64,000 bases of DNA from Rhopalosiphum padi (taxonomy: Eukaryota > Arthropoda > Insecta > Hemiptera > Aphididae). The translations under genes and the position numbers were made by a program. The first letter of the stretch is position 1. Each line of letters opens with the position of its first letter. Positions 27,081-39,355 of this stretch are shown here, one piece after another. The notes beneath the pieces are model-generated. The model saw only the letters and a list, made by a program, of their open reading frames with translations. It made no database searches and was not told the origin of the DNA. Where the stretch lies: positions 17,291,178-17,355,177 of the forward strand of contig NC_083598.1 of NCBI RefSeq assembly GCF_020882245.1, written 5' to 3'.

Positions 27081-29560
27081 GTATGATATACACACAAATT
27101 ATTTAAACAAAATATGGTACAGAACACATATATGGTATATCGCGATGACCGACTACAACGGTCGGCAACAAGATTACATAGTATATTATATCTTACTTAT
27201 ACCTAATCCGATCCATGTCGACACCTACGAATTGGAATCTGACGAAAATATTTTATTTTTACCATTAAATGCTAACCAGTGAATCGGCAGAGGCCTGCAG
27301 ACGACAACGTAGCTCGTAGGCTTAATTCGCCTGCCGTTATTACTCGCCTATATTTTGATACGCGTGCGGAGTACACAAGAGGTCTAAATAGTAAATATCA
27401 AAAGACTTAAGACCTAATTACATTTTTCTTTTCCATATCGTCGCATAATTTTTTCCAGTCGCCTTCATATTATCAAAGCCTAAAGACTACTCTGCAGTGA
27501 CGTATACCTACGTATATTACGATATTTAAATGCAGCAAGCGTATAATATTATAATACAAATTATTTTAGTTAGTATTTTTTTTTAAACCGCAAGTGTAAG
27601 AGCGGAGCTATATATATATATATATTAATATTATAGCGAATTAATGCAAAGATTAATTGAATTATAGCCATATGTATAATACGTTTTTACAACAATTTCT
27701 TATAAAACAGTCACAAACGAAAAATGTTTTAAAAATATTAAATCAGTTAGAATACAGATATCACAATATTTTATAATGCGATAGCTCTGATTATATAATA
27801 TACTAAATTTAGTATAAAATGAATGGTAATAGTAAAGTTCTTTAATAATATGATTAATAGTAGTTTATACTGTTAAAGTCGAGTGCATTACCCCCTCTAA
27901 TACCGTGTTAGTATACACATGTATACTATTATGTGATTCAATATTATTAATTTATTAGTGAATTCGCTATGGATGAAGTATACGTATAACGACAAAACGT
28001 GTTGTGAGGTATACATTTTAGAGGTAAAATCCGTCAATAGTTCCCAACTCCCAAGCCAGTCGAATCGAATGTCGGAATGTGTGTAAAATAAACGATTAAA
28101 ACGAACGGGAAAAAAATTATTCACCTGGTCGTCGTCGTGTCAAAATGCATTAAATTAACCTACCTCCCCTCAAACATACGTACACACGAGTCCACGACGC
28201 CGCTGGCGAGGGGACGAACACCTCGTTACACGCGCGTAAGTAATCGAGTGGCAGTGGCGGCGGCGCTTGAAAAAACAAGTATTATATACCTACGCACGTA
28301 TATTTATACCTATACTATTGTATATAATATATTCAGCTCCTCCGGGGTAGTACCTGTGTCTCCTGCAATAGGACGATATACATAAACGTTTTATTACCGG
28401 CTCATCGTTATCGTTTATATAGTATATACAATATGATATAAATATTAAAGTCTTAAACGCGCGCAAGCACATAAATATGTATAAGTGCGTGTGTGTAACT
28501 GCAACAGCGGTAGTCGTGTTGTATAGTACGCATCACAATGTAATATAGTGTATAATAATGATAATTTTTTTCCGTCTCTCCGTCCCACGTGGCCGCGTAT
28601 CGTCCGGTGCGCAGTCGTCTTTTGATTTTTTTTAACATGCACGCATAAACTAATATTATATATTTATATTGTATAGGTATTCGTATGGGTTACGCTTAAG
28701 TGCTCCGGAACCGGAGGTACGTGCGGTGAAAGACTCGTCGATAGTATATCGTTTATATCATTATATCTATATGTATTCATTAATCATCTACTTGCGCGTG
28801 GTTCGCCGACAGACTTGTTCGCACCTCGCGGCGTTGAATTTTTTAGGCTCAGCCGAATATTTAAACGACAACGTACCATATTTTAACGGTTCGCGTTGGA
28901 TGCAACTGATGCAAAACGTAGGTAAACGATAACATAATCGCGATGCTTTGATGATGAGAAAACGCGTATAAAAGCTAGCGTGAACGTAATACTGAGAAAA
29001 ATAAATACGATTTTACTCAGCTACAGAGGACGTGCAAAGAAATAACGAATATAATAAGATGTCGCTGACCGCCAATTTATGCATAAAAAGGTCAAATATA
29101 CACGAATGTGAATATACAATATGATCGCCACTGGACCGGAATTCGGTTTATTTTATAGCGCGTTCGGGCTACCGTCTGCTTGCTCACAGTATCGATTTCA
29201 TTGTTTTCGGCCGGAAGCGGATATCCTTCGTGGCGGCCGCCCATCTGCAGTAGCGTGTGTGTCGTTCACAGAGATTGCGTATACCTATATAGCTATATAT
29301 TTTGTTTGTGTATATGTAGGTAGGTCTATAACACAGAGATTGCGGTTTTGACATGCTGCAGTGTCAGACGTGTGAAAAAAGTGATGATCGTCTTCCATCG
29401 AATTAGTGGAAAAATACTTTATGGTTGTTGCGCGAAACCATCAAGGCACGCTGCAACTTCCACGGGGTGCAAACTTTTATGAATATACTCATGAATAAAA
29501 AATAATACTCTAAATATTATGTAAAACGACTCTAAGACACCCGAACAAAGACTATAATAT
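27081..29560. other. AT-rich intergenic DNA with small CpG-rich islands
   Basis: Small CpG-rich islands occur at 28130-28300 and 28580-28740. The plus-strand frame 28669-28932 ends NGSRWMQLMQNVGKR but matches no family I recognise. Confidence 0.5.
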
Positions 29561-30620
29561 AATATATTGCACGTCGTCACCGCTGCAGCAGTAGTACACG
29601 TGTTTTGGGATTTATTTCACTCCTTCGTCCACTCCCACACGTCATTATACCATAAAACACGCTGTCGTACTCGACTGAGTGGTGTGAGCATCTTGCCAAG
29701 AGTTAACGACATTGCGAGATATAACCGATGCGGCGGCAGCAATGGCAGTTATGTGGTGGTATTATTGTTATAATATTATGTAGATCGGAAATTAAAAAAC
29801 ACGGAACGCGGACACTTAAACACGGCAGCGTTTGACTCGGAACAACCGTCATCACCGTAGGTACATTATAATATATTAATTCTCGACGAAAAATGTTTGT
29901 TCCCCGGTCCCTCGGCCGTGGCGTGACGCGAGGGGTAGACCACCACTTCGAGGAGGACCAGAAGAGTCCGCCGCGGCCCTCTCGTCGAATCGTTTTTCGA
30001 GGCGACAGTTTAATCGTCGTCTGATAATCATCGAGACATTAACGTCCCCACCTATTTCCCGTCAAACCACTGCAGCGCGCTAACAAACGATACACATTGC
30101 ATATATACCTATACAGTATACATATTTTAATATTATGTATACGTAGTAGTACGCCATACATATATTATGGGTACAATACTACGATATTATTTACGTGCGT
30201 GTGAATACTCGGCAAACTCGTTGTGCTCGTCGTCGTCGGTCGATGTTATCGAAGGTTTTACGAGCACGCGCGAGCGCGCGCGCGTATGTGCGTGTGCCCG
30301 TGTGGACGATGTATTCGTTTTAATATTATTTTTTTTCTTGACCTGCGCGCACCCGAGTAAAAACAAAGAAACGAACGTGAACCGTTAATTGCCGCGACTC
30401 TTCCGAGGTTTGTGAACCCATTTCAGACGTCACCGAACGACATACGCGTCGAGTATTCGACGCGCAGCACGACGACAATATGACGACATTAATCACACTT
30501 ATAAACCTAACGCAATAATGTATTACGATAACGGGCTTTTCCGTCCGTTTTGAGAATTTCGGCGCCGTCGCGGAGATCGAAAAGGATTTCCTGACGGTGG
30601 CGCGTGATAAATAAATATAT
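29560..30620. other. CpG-rich node, possible regulatory DNA
   Basis: GC-rich over about 1 kb, with CGAGCGCGCGCGCG-type alternating tracts near 30264-30285. It contains a 43-codon ATG frame at 29893-30024. No domain or splice evidence. Confidence 0.4.
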
Positions 30621-31750
30621 GCATGTAACCTACGAAGGGGTCGTGTAATAACGCATAGACTGCTAAGCCCTTTCCCTCATCGGAAGCAAAAAGACGAGGG
30701 GAAAAACTACTAATTATTTTAAACGACTGATTCGGCGGCGTGTCGTGTTATTTTGTCGTATTGTTACCTATATATGTAGTAGCACTGAGATTGAAAAAAT
30801 TAGTCTATGGTTAATGTTTTTTTTCTTTCAAAAACTCGAATTAGGTTTTGTTCACTTTAGAAATTAATCTGTATATTATACTTACGTTTTAATAATTTCA
30901 TACGATTTGCATTATATAATTTACGTTTTTCTTGAAAATATACACCCAAATTCACAGGTAGCTGTTGCAGCAACGGGTATGCACGCGACGAAAATGACTA
31001 TTTTTAATATGCTCTATAGTCTATAATATAATATGTATAATATTACGCTGATAGAATAAAAATCCTCGTAAAATATAATATTGTTATAATTATTATTATT
31101 GTCCGTGTATAGAGAAACAAAAAAAAAAAATAAAATAAAATAAAAGAAGAAAGAGGAAGGAAGAAAAAAACGTTGTGCAATAAAACACAATACAACTTTT
31201 GGCGAGTTCGGAACCTTTATAATAAATCCAATATACCTCTCGAGGGAATGACTCGGGTAAATTTTTGCCGGGCGGTGAGCGTGTTTATATCACTTTTTTC
31301 CCCCTGAACTCGTCGTATACTTTGTATGTAAATTATTATTGACCCTCGTAGAAAATAATAATGATGATAATATAATAAAAATAAAAAAAGGTATACATGT
31401 ATAATATACAGAGCGCTCGGCTCACATAGGTGTATAGTATATACGTATTATTATATTATATTATATTACATATTTCGCCGAACGGTTGATTAAACGAAAA
31501 CGTAAATAATAATTATTATTATTATAATATAAAGCCACATAAATTGTTTTATTATATATATATACGGCATACGCGTGGCCGGCGCAATAATTATTTAGCG
31601 GTAAATGTTTTATGGACATCGCCCCACTAAGGCACTGACGGGGAAGGGGTTTAGCTGCTAATTGCCGTAATAGGCTCCACGCGGGGTCGGAATTATTATA
31701 ATATAGTAACGCGTAGGTACCCACGATAATACGCGAATTATAATATTACA
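30621..31750. other. AT-rich intergenic DNA, nothing recognised
   Basis: Includes a purine-rich A/AAAT tract at about 31117-31172 and long TATTATA runs. No gene was seen. Confidence 0.6.
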
Positions 31751-32170
31751 CTATAGTGCATTATTGAAGGTTTCGACCGTTTGCGGCGGACGTTTTTGGG
31801 AGGAGTATAAAAACGGCGGCGGTCCAACGCTTCGGATTTGTGATCGTTGCGCGTTTCGCCTCGAAAAACGATTCCGAGCACGTCCATCCATACGTCCGTC
31901 CGTGTGTACGCGAAACACTGGTGCCAGTGCCGCTGTATAATAATAATATTATATTGATCTGGGTACGGACGTTTCCCGCGAAAACAACCACACATATCGT
32001 ATGTGTACCAGGAAAATTCGAAAAACCAAGTAGACCCCGGCGGCGTTCGATTTCCGATATACGGTGGTTATATATTATCGTACACTGCAGGAAGGGTGTG
32101 ACGTACGTAACATTTTGTCCGGTTTCCTTTACTGCACTGCTAGAAAGACATTTTCCGAAAAAATAAATAA
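31750..32170. other. Small CpG-rich patch
   Basis: Both strands stay open here (31738-31995 minus, 31840-32166 plus), with no domain on either. This is probably compositional. Confidence 0.4.
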
Positions 32171-32758
32171 AACAGCACTGTCACCGCACAAGTATAATAT
32201 GTATTGTATAGCACTATAGCTACTATATGTCTATATAGCTAGTGTGTATCTTGTACCTACATAACATACTACTTAGAAAAACACCGACCGTCTCCTAGTG
32301 TAAACAATAAAAACGTTTGAGTATATTTCTGTACACCAGTATTAATATAAAAATCTGTAAAAAAAATAAAGATAAAATGCAAGTACGTATACTTGAGAGA
32401 TGAGGTTATCAATTAAAACACACATCATAAATTATGCATCAGTTTACTACTATACTATACAATATATCCGTGCGTCCGTGCCAAGACTAATAGAATTCGA
32501 CGGTTATCTGTTTTCGCCAAAATGATAATAAAAAGTAAAAATTATATGAATAATTATTATGTAATATGTTGTTATTTATTTATTATAAATCATAAATATA
32601 TAAATATATATATACATATAACCCAACCGAAAGGGAGTGAGAAGGAGAGAGAGATGTGACTACTTTGGTTTTCGTAAAGAGTATAGCTGAAAGCTGAATA
32701 AGCTATTTTTAAAATGACCTTTAAATCACGATATAGTTGTGTTGGATTGGATTCTGCA

Positions 32759-32990
32759 CCAGAGGCAGGCCCAGATTAAGCGGAGGCCACGGGCCGGGTC
32801 CACGTATGTAAAAGGCCTATTAAGTTTGTAAAGGGTCTTCTTGGCTTAAAATTCCATTGAATGGTAATTTGTATTTTTTATAGTGCCCACAAGAATATTT
32901 TTATTTTTTTCTTGTCGAACTAACGGGCATTGGAGCCTTTCACCCGCCTATCATGTTTATACTACCATAGGTAAGTGGAGGCAAAAGCTC
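32759..32990. repeat. Possible transposon-end fragment
   Basis: The segment opens CCAGAGGCAGGCCCAGATT and continues with a G/C-rich AGGCCACGGGCCGGGTCC tract, a composition common at hAT-like transposon ends and unlike the AT-rich flanks. A candidate right end, CACCCGCCTATC near 32941-32953, is only a partial complement, and no target duplication is visible. The call is tentative. Confidence 0.3.
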
Positions 32991-33588
32991 AGGTTTGTGT
33001 GTGTAGGGAATAGGAATATTTTATTATCGCTGTATTTAAAAATAGAATTATTGGGAAAATATGTTTATAATATTATGACCATCGCGGGTACTCAGAATAA
33101 TTCAGATACCTACTGATTACAACAGCACTGTTTACATTTCATAATATTAATTATAGGTATAGTAGAAAAGAAAATCAAAACAAAATACAAAACTTATCAA
33201 AAATCGATATATGTTTTTGTGTTAATTCTTCAACTCTGTTCCAGAGATATCAATCATCATTCTGCTCATAATATACAATTTTCTATTATTTAGTCCTTAG
33301 GTTTGCGCGATTTGCAGTATTAGAGCGGTGTTTTTTTTACCGCTTTGTTTTTTTATCCCGTCCGTTTTTGTTCGCCAGTCGACCATCTCTCATCTTCTCC
33401 GTCACTCTCTCTCTCTCTCACTGCTGTTGGAATTCGAGTTGTCGAAGTGGGCCGTCGCCGTCTTCGGTTCAATAACCATCTCTCGTATTTCGTAATGATA
33501 TTTATTATTTATATTATTATTATTATTGTTATCGTTACACCGGCGTCGTCTTTATTGTTATTATTTGATGTGTTCGAGAGCCAAAGGC

Positions 33589-33590
<2 letters not shown>

Positions 33591-33646
<56 letters not shown>
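33591..33646. repeat. (CA)n microsatellite
   Basis: Fifty-six bases of CA repeats with a single CAAA interruption. This is the longest CA tract in the window. Confidence 0.97.
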
Positions 33647-33711
33647 TACCCGGAAGCTACACCGGTGAAGCTATTTTATTATTGCGCGCGCGCGTGTAAA
33701 TAGTATATACA

Positions 33712-33730
33712 ATAAGGTAAGTTACCTTAT
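33712..33730. promoter_or_regulatory. Perfect 19-bp odd palindrome
   Basis: ATAAGGTAA and TTACCTTAT are exact complements around a central G. The site could be a dimeric transcription factor site. It also contains a splice-donor-like AAGGTAAGT on the plus strand, directly after a CpG-rich segment, so a 5' exon donor is an alternative reading. Function is inferred only. Confidence 0.3.
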
Positions 33731-33874
33731 AGACTAATAATAACGAAACAAAAATGTACACGCAATGTCAATTAAACGAAAAAGCCACTTAAACCCGCGG
33801 TGCGCGCTGTCCTTCCTCTTCACCGGGCAAATAATTTCACCAGCACTTTACGCTCCCCTCACGCTCAAGCGCAC

Positions 33875-33896
33875 GTGTGTGTGTGTGTGTGTGTGT
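33875..33896. repeat. (GT)n microsatellite
   Basis: Eleven GT units about 230 bp right of the (CA)n tract and in the opposite sense, so the two are complementary and could pair in single-stranded DNA. Confidence 0.93.
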
Positions 33897-33962
33897 TGGC
33901 AGTGATGTCCGTGTGTTGGTGAGCCAGCTATATACGGGTGTACGTATGTATACGTATATACG

Positions 33963-33988
33963 TATATATATATATATATATATATATA
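33963..33988. repeat. (TA)n microsatellite
   Basis: Perfect TA run between a TACGTATA-rich left flank and a CpG-rich right flank. Confidence 0.93.
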
Positions 33989-34120
33989 CATACAACGGCG
34001 TAGGTACACCGTACACCGCACGCCGCCGCCGGATCGATATGCGAATCGTTTTGCCGCCGGGTTGGCCTCTCTTCGCCACCGCCTCCGCCGCCCCCGTACG
34101 ACCACCGCCTACACGCCGCA

Positions 34121-34140
34121 CAGCAGCAGCAGCAGCAGCC
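34121..34140. repeat. (CAG)n microsatellite
   Basis: Six CAG units followed by CC. They would read as Ser, Ala or Gln depending on frame. Conserved coding use is not evident, and GTC/GCC repeats follow at 34213-34239. Confidence 0.9.
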
Positions 34141-34406
34141 CCTTGCTTTGGGGTGTATTCGGTTCGGACCCCATTGATAAGCCAGATAAACGACCTCGGG
34201 GTATGTGTAACCACCGCCGCCGCCGTCGTCGTCGTCGTCTCTCTACGACTCTACGTATTATATATATACGACGGGAGAAACAAGTTTGTACTCGGATTTA
34301 TTGTCGGTATATACACACCGACCGTCCGATGGATATCTTCGACGCAGACCGAATCCGGTATATTATATACATTATACATATATATTATATTATATAAGAG
34401 GTACCT

Positions 34407-34424
34407 TATATATATATATATATG
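34407..34424. repeat. (TA)n microsatellite
   Basis: Perfect TA run with a GT-rich right edge. Confidence 0.85.
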
Positions 34425-34800
34425 TGTGTATTCTTGTACGCGCCGCGATCGTATATTTGGAGAGAGAGCCGTGAGAGGGTGAGACGGACAGACAGAGAGA
34501 TTCTGTACGACGAGAGGTCTGCAGTATATTAATAATAATGTACGTGTGTTTGTGTGTGTGTGTGTGTTTTTTTACCCAAACGACCGTTGTTCGCGAGTGT
34601 AATAGCCGTCGTTTAATCTAACAATGCACGGCGCCGGTTTCTTCATCCTGCAGCATCCCTTCTCGACCGCCACCGTATCGGCGGTATTGCGTTTCCGGCG
34701 ACGTAATTATCGCGTCGGTGATAAATACGTGAAGAAAAACAATTCGTTTGAACAACGCCGTCCGTTTGGCGCCACGCAAAACGCAATAATATTATTAATA

Positions 34801-36355
34801 CCTATTTAAAAATCGTGACCAACATTCGTCGACGCGATCCGTATAATAGTATTCGGGATGCCACTGCGATGTCAGTCCTCGACTCCTCGTGGTAATAATA
34901 ATTTGTATTTCGATCCCGGTACGAGTGAACGTCGCGAATAGAAACTCAAAATTTTCCACAAAACTACCAAAACGGTTTTTTATACAGTGCTTATCATCAA
35001 TACAAAAATAATAGCCTTTCGGCTCAATAGCAGCGACGTACAAATGTATAATATTTTAAAATATTAGATATATTTTATTTTATTTTTTTTTTTTTGGCAT
35101 CGCATTGATTCTCCACTGCAGCAGCGAGCCGTCACGGTCATTTGCGCAATTCCCGGCGGCGCGGCAATGTTGTTTTTTTGGCGACCTACAAGTAAAAAAT
35201 AACTGTATATATAGGTATCGCCACTACCACTACTGTTTTTATATATCAGAACGAAGAAAACTGAATGTAATATTGTATTTATTCAATATGTTATACATCG
35301 TGACCGGAGTGAATCGCTAAAAACGATTAATCCGTCAGGCATATACGCGAAACGGTTAAAATCTGTCAACGACGATGGTTGTATAATATAAATAAATAAT
35401 AAAGTTTATTTGTAGTTGCTAGGTTTTTAAAATGTCACGAGGCAGCCCCTCGTGACACACGACTACTCGTACATTTCCGTGAAACGAACAAATATATTTT
35501 GGGATTTTATATAATATTTTGTTTTTCAACTTCGAAAACTAAGACCAATAAAGACCATAATATTTTCAGAAGTACATGCTTTCATTTTTCCGGTGAAAAT
35601 TACGCCATAAAACCTACGCCTTTGATCGGTTCGATGTATTAGTAAATGTGAAAGAATTCTGAAAACGCATAATTCCCAATATTACCAAAATAAAAATAAA
35701 CATGATAAAATGACGAATAGTTAGGACACATTTTTATAGTCTACATATTATTACGAAATTAATTATTTAAGCAAGGTTTCTATAATTAGCACGTGTTTTT
35801 TTTTATACCGGTAAATCTGAGTGTAGGCACCAATTCATTTAAATTTAAACATTTTATGGGTGGGTTGAGAAGAGGATGGCGTCCTGGATCAAGGGGAAAC
35901 ACTTAAAATTTGAACTGCCCTAACAAAGATTATTATTTGCATAAAAAATAATTGCTTCATATGTAAAGATCTAGTTAATTCTATAATGAATAGTAATGTA
36001 AATCAACTATTTATTGTAATAAAACCTAGATAAGTTCGCTATATTTCAAAATTGTATAATATGTAAGTACCTATTAATATTATTAAATTTATTTTTCAAC
36101 TGTAACAGATAATCTAATAAAAGTACGTTTATATTATCTAATTAACAGCTAAAAAAAAAAAAAATTCGCTATTATTTCTTTATAGCAGTCAAATAAATTT
36201 CGCGTTTTACTGCTATCATTGTGTAACGAGTGGATCCGGCTTAACGAATGATAATAATGTTCGTCGATTAGATTTTTTGCACATACCTTATGTTTATGTA
36301 TATATAATTTACTATACAGTAATACAGTATTGACTATTATAGAATACTATATCAC

Positions 36356-36392
<37 letters not shown>

Positions 36393-38500
36393 ATTCGCTA
36401 TCACTATATTATAATTAATAGACCTATTTAAAAATTTAATATAATGAAATAACTACATTTTTTTATGTACACGAACAACAATATATTATACTTTTAAGCG
36501 ATTGAAAAAATAAATATATTTTATAAAGCTTTTAAAAAAAATAAACGCCATGGGTCATTCCTATGGCCTCACATCCCCCTCTCCCCTTGAATACGAGCTT
36601 GCGCGTAATAATAATAATAATAATAATCATATGCTGTTCCCGGTTAGATTTGCTACCGTATTATTGTCAATTTATACTTATAAGTAAACTATATAAATAA
36701 AGTCACAGCACATAGCGCACGCAACACCTTAAGAGGATTAGGGAAACAAGAAGAAATGATTATCATTTTAAAAAAAAACTCCTCTACGCGTTCAGTGCGA
36801 ATTGATTACGCGTGGATTATATAGCGTCATATACCTAATAATAGATCAACGTGTAGTATATACGTTTGATACTACACAGCGATTCGCAGCTGCAGTCAAG
36901 GTTTTTGCAATTATTTGCCGAGTGTCCTCATATAACACATTATGTTAGATATTGTTGAAACGTTTATATCGTATAGGAACACCCCACCAACCATATTACG
37001 TGTTCATAATGATTATGAATTTTAAGTTGACAAACAGTATTGAAATTCCGTATAAGTTATAATGTTAAATAAGTAATAGCGTAATACCGCACAGTGCACA
37101 GCATTTACGAGTTTACGACAATGGAATAATACTAATATGCAATAATAATAATAGGGCATCCGTTCGATTAGCCAACCATATAAGTGTATACAATAAAATG
37201 CATAATTATGTCAATTTAATTCGATAAACGATAATTGCCTCACGGACAACGGCGTGTTTTAGGGGGAAAAAAACGGTAAAATGTTCTGCCCGATACCGCC
37301 GATACCGTCGAATAACCGACGGTTATTATAGAGGAGTATTATATTTTAGAGATTATTTTAATATTATCCCTTATTTGTATAACAATTTATTTATTAATAA
37401 AATATTATTGATTTGAAAAACTGCAGTCGCGACACCAAGAACATGTTTTACTTAATAAAATATTAAAATTATTAAAAATGAATAATATTGAAATAGCACG
37501 CAAGAAAAAATAACAAAATTGCATATGTACTACACAATTATCAGCGATTAATAATTATTAATTAGTATTACGCGATTACTATATTTACTATAATATTTTA
37601 CATAGAAGTTTCAAATTTATCAAATATGTCTAAATATATATTCGTAGTTATTTGTAATATGTCCAAAAATACCATTATTCTCGTTGGAAACGAAGTAAAT
37701 TTTCAATAAAATTATCGTCGTTAATTCCGTCCGATAAAGTATAAATTTAGTGTGCACAGTAAATTACCACGTAGAATAATTCGCGATTATTATAGAGTAA
37801 AGTCTAATTATCATTATTACCATTTTTCGTTTATCTTTCTATTATTGACATTATTATATGACGTACGCCATATAGCCGGCGAGCGGGTAGCTTTACCTAC
37901 GTTGTATTATCACCGACTGAGAAAAGATTTTGTATATTTATTGCATTATCTGACGAAAAAGAAACGGATTTTTGATTTTATTTTCCGAATTCATCCACGA
38001 GTTTGCGACTTAGTAGTACTTGAAGATATAGATATTCGCTTAAAATTGATCGCAAATTGTAATAATGCCAATACTGCCAATATTGCTTATACTCTATAGT
38101 AATAACGGGCCTGCTCATCGCCATAGAAAAATAAACAACCGCCTTAGACGTCATTAGTCAAAAGACTAAAAATATCGAATGAACCAAATTTATTTATTTA
38201 TTATATTATCCAGTATACTGAATTAACTATTGAATATTGTAAAGCTGAATCAAAATAGAACGACTCTAACGATTAACAGTATCAGACGTATATTCGTACT
38301 TTGTACATATTAATCGAACAATAATATTGATATAATATTACTATATTATTTTATATCGTACATTCATATTTGTTGTACCAACTATCAGGACCGCTCAGAT
38401 ATCAAACTAGTGAAATATATAACGTATCAAACGAAATAAGTCAGAATGAGATGATCTTTTGATCAAATTACTTGATTAGACACTAAATCTTTAGCTAAAA
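34801..38500. other. AT-rich intergenic DNA, possible TE fragments
   Basis: G/C-rich strips at 35858-35905 and 36548-36603 (CATCCCCCTCTCCCCTTGAA) look like eroded transposon ends but lack mates. The frame 37752-38099 shows no domain. Confidence 0.5.
36359..36389. repeat. (TA)n microsatellite
   Basis: Thirty-one bases of pure alternating TA in AT-rich DNA. Confidence 0.95.
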
Positions 38501-38519
38501 ATTAAACATTTTAACTTAA

Positions 38520-38863
38520 GGCTGTTGAAAGCTGGTCGTTTTTCGTCGTTTTTTGTGCATTTAGACCAATAAGTGGAAGAACAATTTACTGAATTACTTA
38601 AATTTGTTTTTTTTAGTAAGGTGAATTTTGAAAAAAAATTATATATAATTATAATTAATTTGTTATTATAGACTATAGTAATTAAACAATACAAAAAATC
38701 GAAAATCCATTCCGTACATAACCTAGAAAAGAGAATAAGGAATTCAAATATGTTTTCAAAATTAATATCGGTTTTTTGTTACTGGGTAAATTTTCCTTCC
38801 GCTTATTAGTCTAAACTCTAAATGCACGAAAAACTACGAAAAAACAACCAGCTTTCAACAGCC
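38520..38863. mobile_element. TTAA-flanked inverted-repeat MITE (piggyBac-type insertion signature)
   Basis: The element is flanked on both sides by TTAA (38516-38519 and 38864-38867). Its termini are inverted copies: the left end begins GGCTGTTGAAAGCTGGT and the right end is its exact complement over at least 17 bp. Similarity continues, with small differences, for about 55-60 bp (to about 38573 on the left and from about 38802 on the right). The roughly 230-bp interior is AT-rich and has no coding capacity. TTAA duplication is the hallmark of piggyBac-superfamily insertion. The long imperfect terminal repeats are typical of non-autonomous MITEs. The mobilising transposase is not identifiable here. 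Confidence 0.85.
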
Positions 38864-38949
38864 TTAATTTGTTGCATTGTATTTTGGCACTCAATTTTAA
38901 ATCAAACAAACCTAGTAATAAGTAAAGTGCCATAGAAAGTAACACTAAA

Positions 38950-39355
38950 TATAATTGGCACTGTAAATATTTTATTCAAAACCATTAATTTAAAACAACA
39001 AATCAAAGAGATGAGAACTTAAATTAATTTTTAAAAAATGCCGAAGGCATGACTATTGAATTAGTTATTGATACTTATTTCATGCAACAAGCTTTTATTT
39101 CCCCAACGAAAAGAGAAAACTGTATTTTTTTCTTATGAACAATCTGAAGAACCCATAGTTGATGTAAAAACTAAATTTAAAGTTGAGTTTACAGTATAGT
39201 TTTACTTGTTAGATGTAGTAATAAATTCTTTTAAAAAAAATTTCAAAAAATACATAACCACTACGATAAAATCGTAAAATCGTTTTTGTAATGACACGTA
39301 TAATTTGAAAAAATATAAATGACAAATAATTATATTATCAAAAATTGTATGTTTA
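38950..39355 (+). pseudogene. Decayed hAT/ZMYM1-like transposase fragment
   Basis: Three-frame reading shows a broken transposase-like peptide. One frame (38953-39132) gives WHCKYFIQNH, a stop at 38986-38988, NQRDENLN, a stop at 39025-39027, then FLKNAEGMTIELVIDTYF. A +1 shift near 39132 continues SYEQSEEPIVDVKTKFKVEF, a stop at 39197-39199, then FYLLDVVINSFKKNF. A later shifted piece begins YNLKK. The order RDE..FL..A, KR..SYE..EEPI, KFKVEFF..LLD..I.S resembles hAT transposases of the TTF-zinc-finger/ZMYM1 (DUF4371) group, recalled from knowledge of the family. At least three in-frame stops and frameshifts make it dead. It begins about 85 bp after the TTAA MITE but is of a different superfamily. 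Confidence 0.55.

Larger units (their letters stand above)
33330..34800. other. CpG- and microsatellite-rich node
   Basis: CA, GT, TA, CAG, GTC and TC repeats are packed into about 1.4 kb of CpG-rich DNA. A 201-codon plus-strand frame (33877-34482) runs straight through GT/TA/CAG repeats and gives a low-complexity peptide, so I do not call it. The repeat density and composition suggest promoter or enhancer DNA of a broadly expressed or developmental gene, without proof. Confidence 0.4.

Noticed and set aside
33324..33344. Hairpin AGCGGT-T-run-ACCGCT resembling a bacterial terminator
   Set aside because: The stem is only 6 bp and the genome is eukaryotic. Rho-independent termination is not relevant.
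33877..34482. Long plus-strand open frame of 201 codons
   Set aside because: It runs through (GT)n, (TA)n, (CAG)n and (GTC)n repeats, giving a low-complexity V/Y/I/A/R peptide with no domain. Reduced stop frequency in repeats explains its length.
37752..38099. 115-codon plus-strand frame
   Set aside because: Composition is Y/L/I-rich, with no motif and no splice evidence. Compatible with chance.
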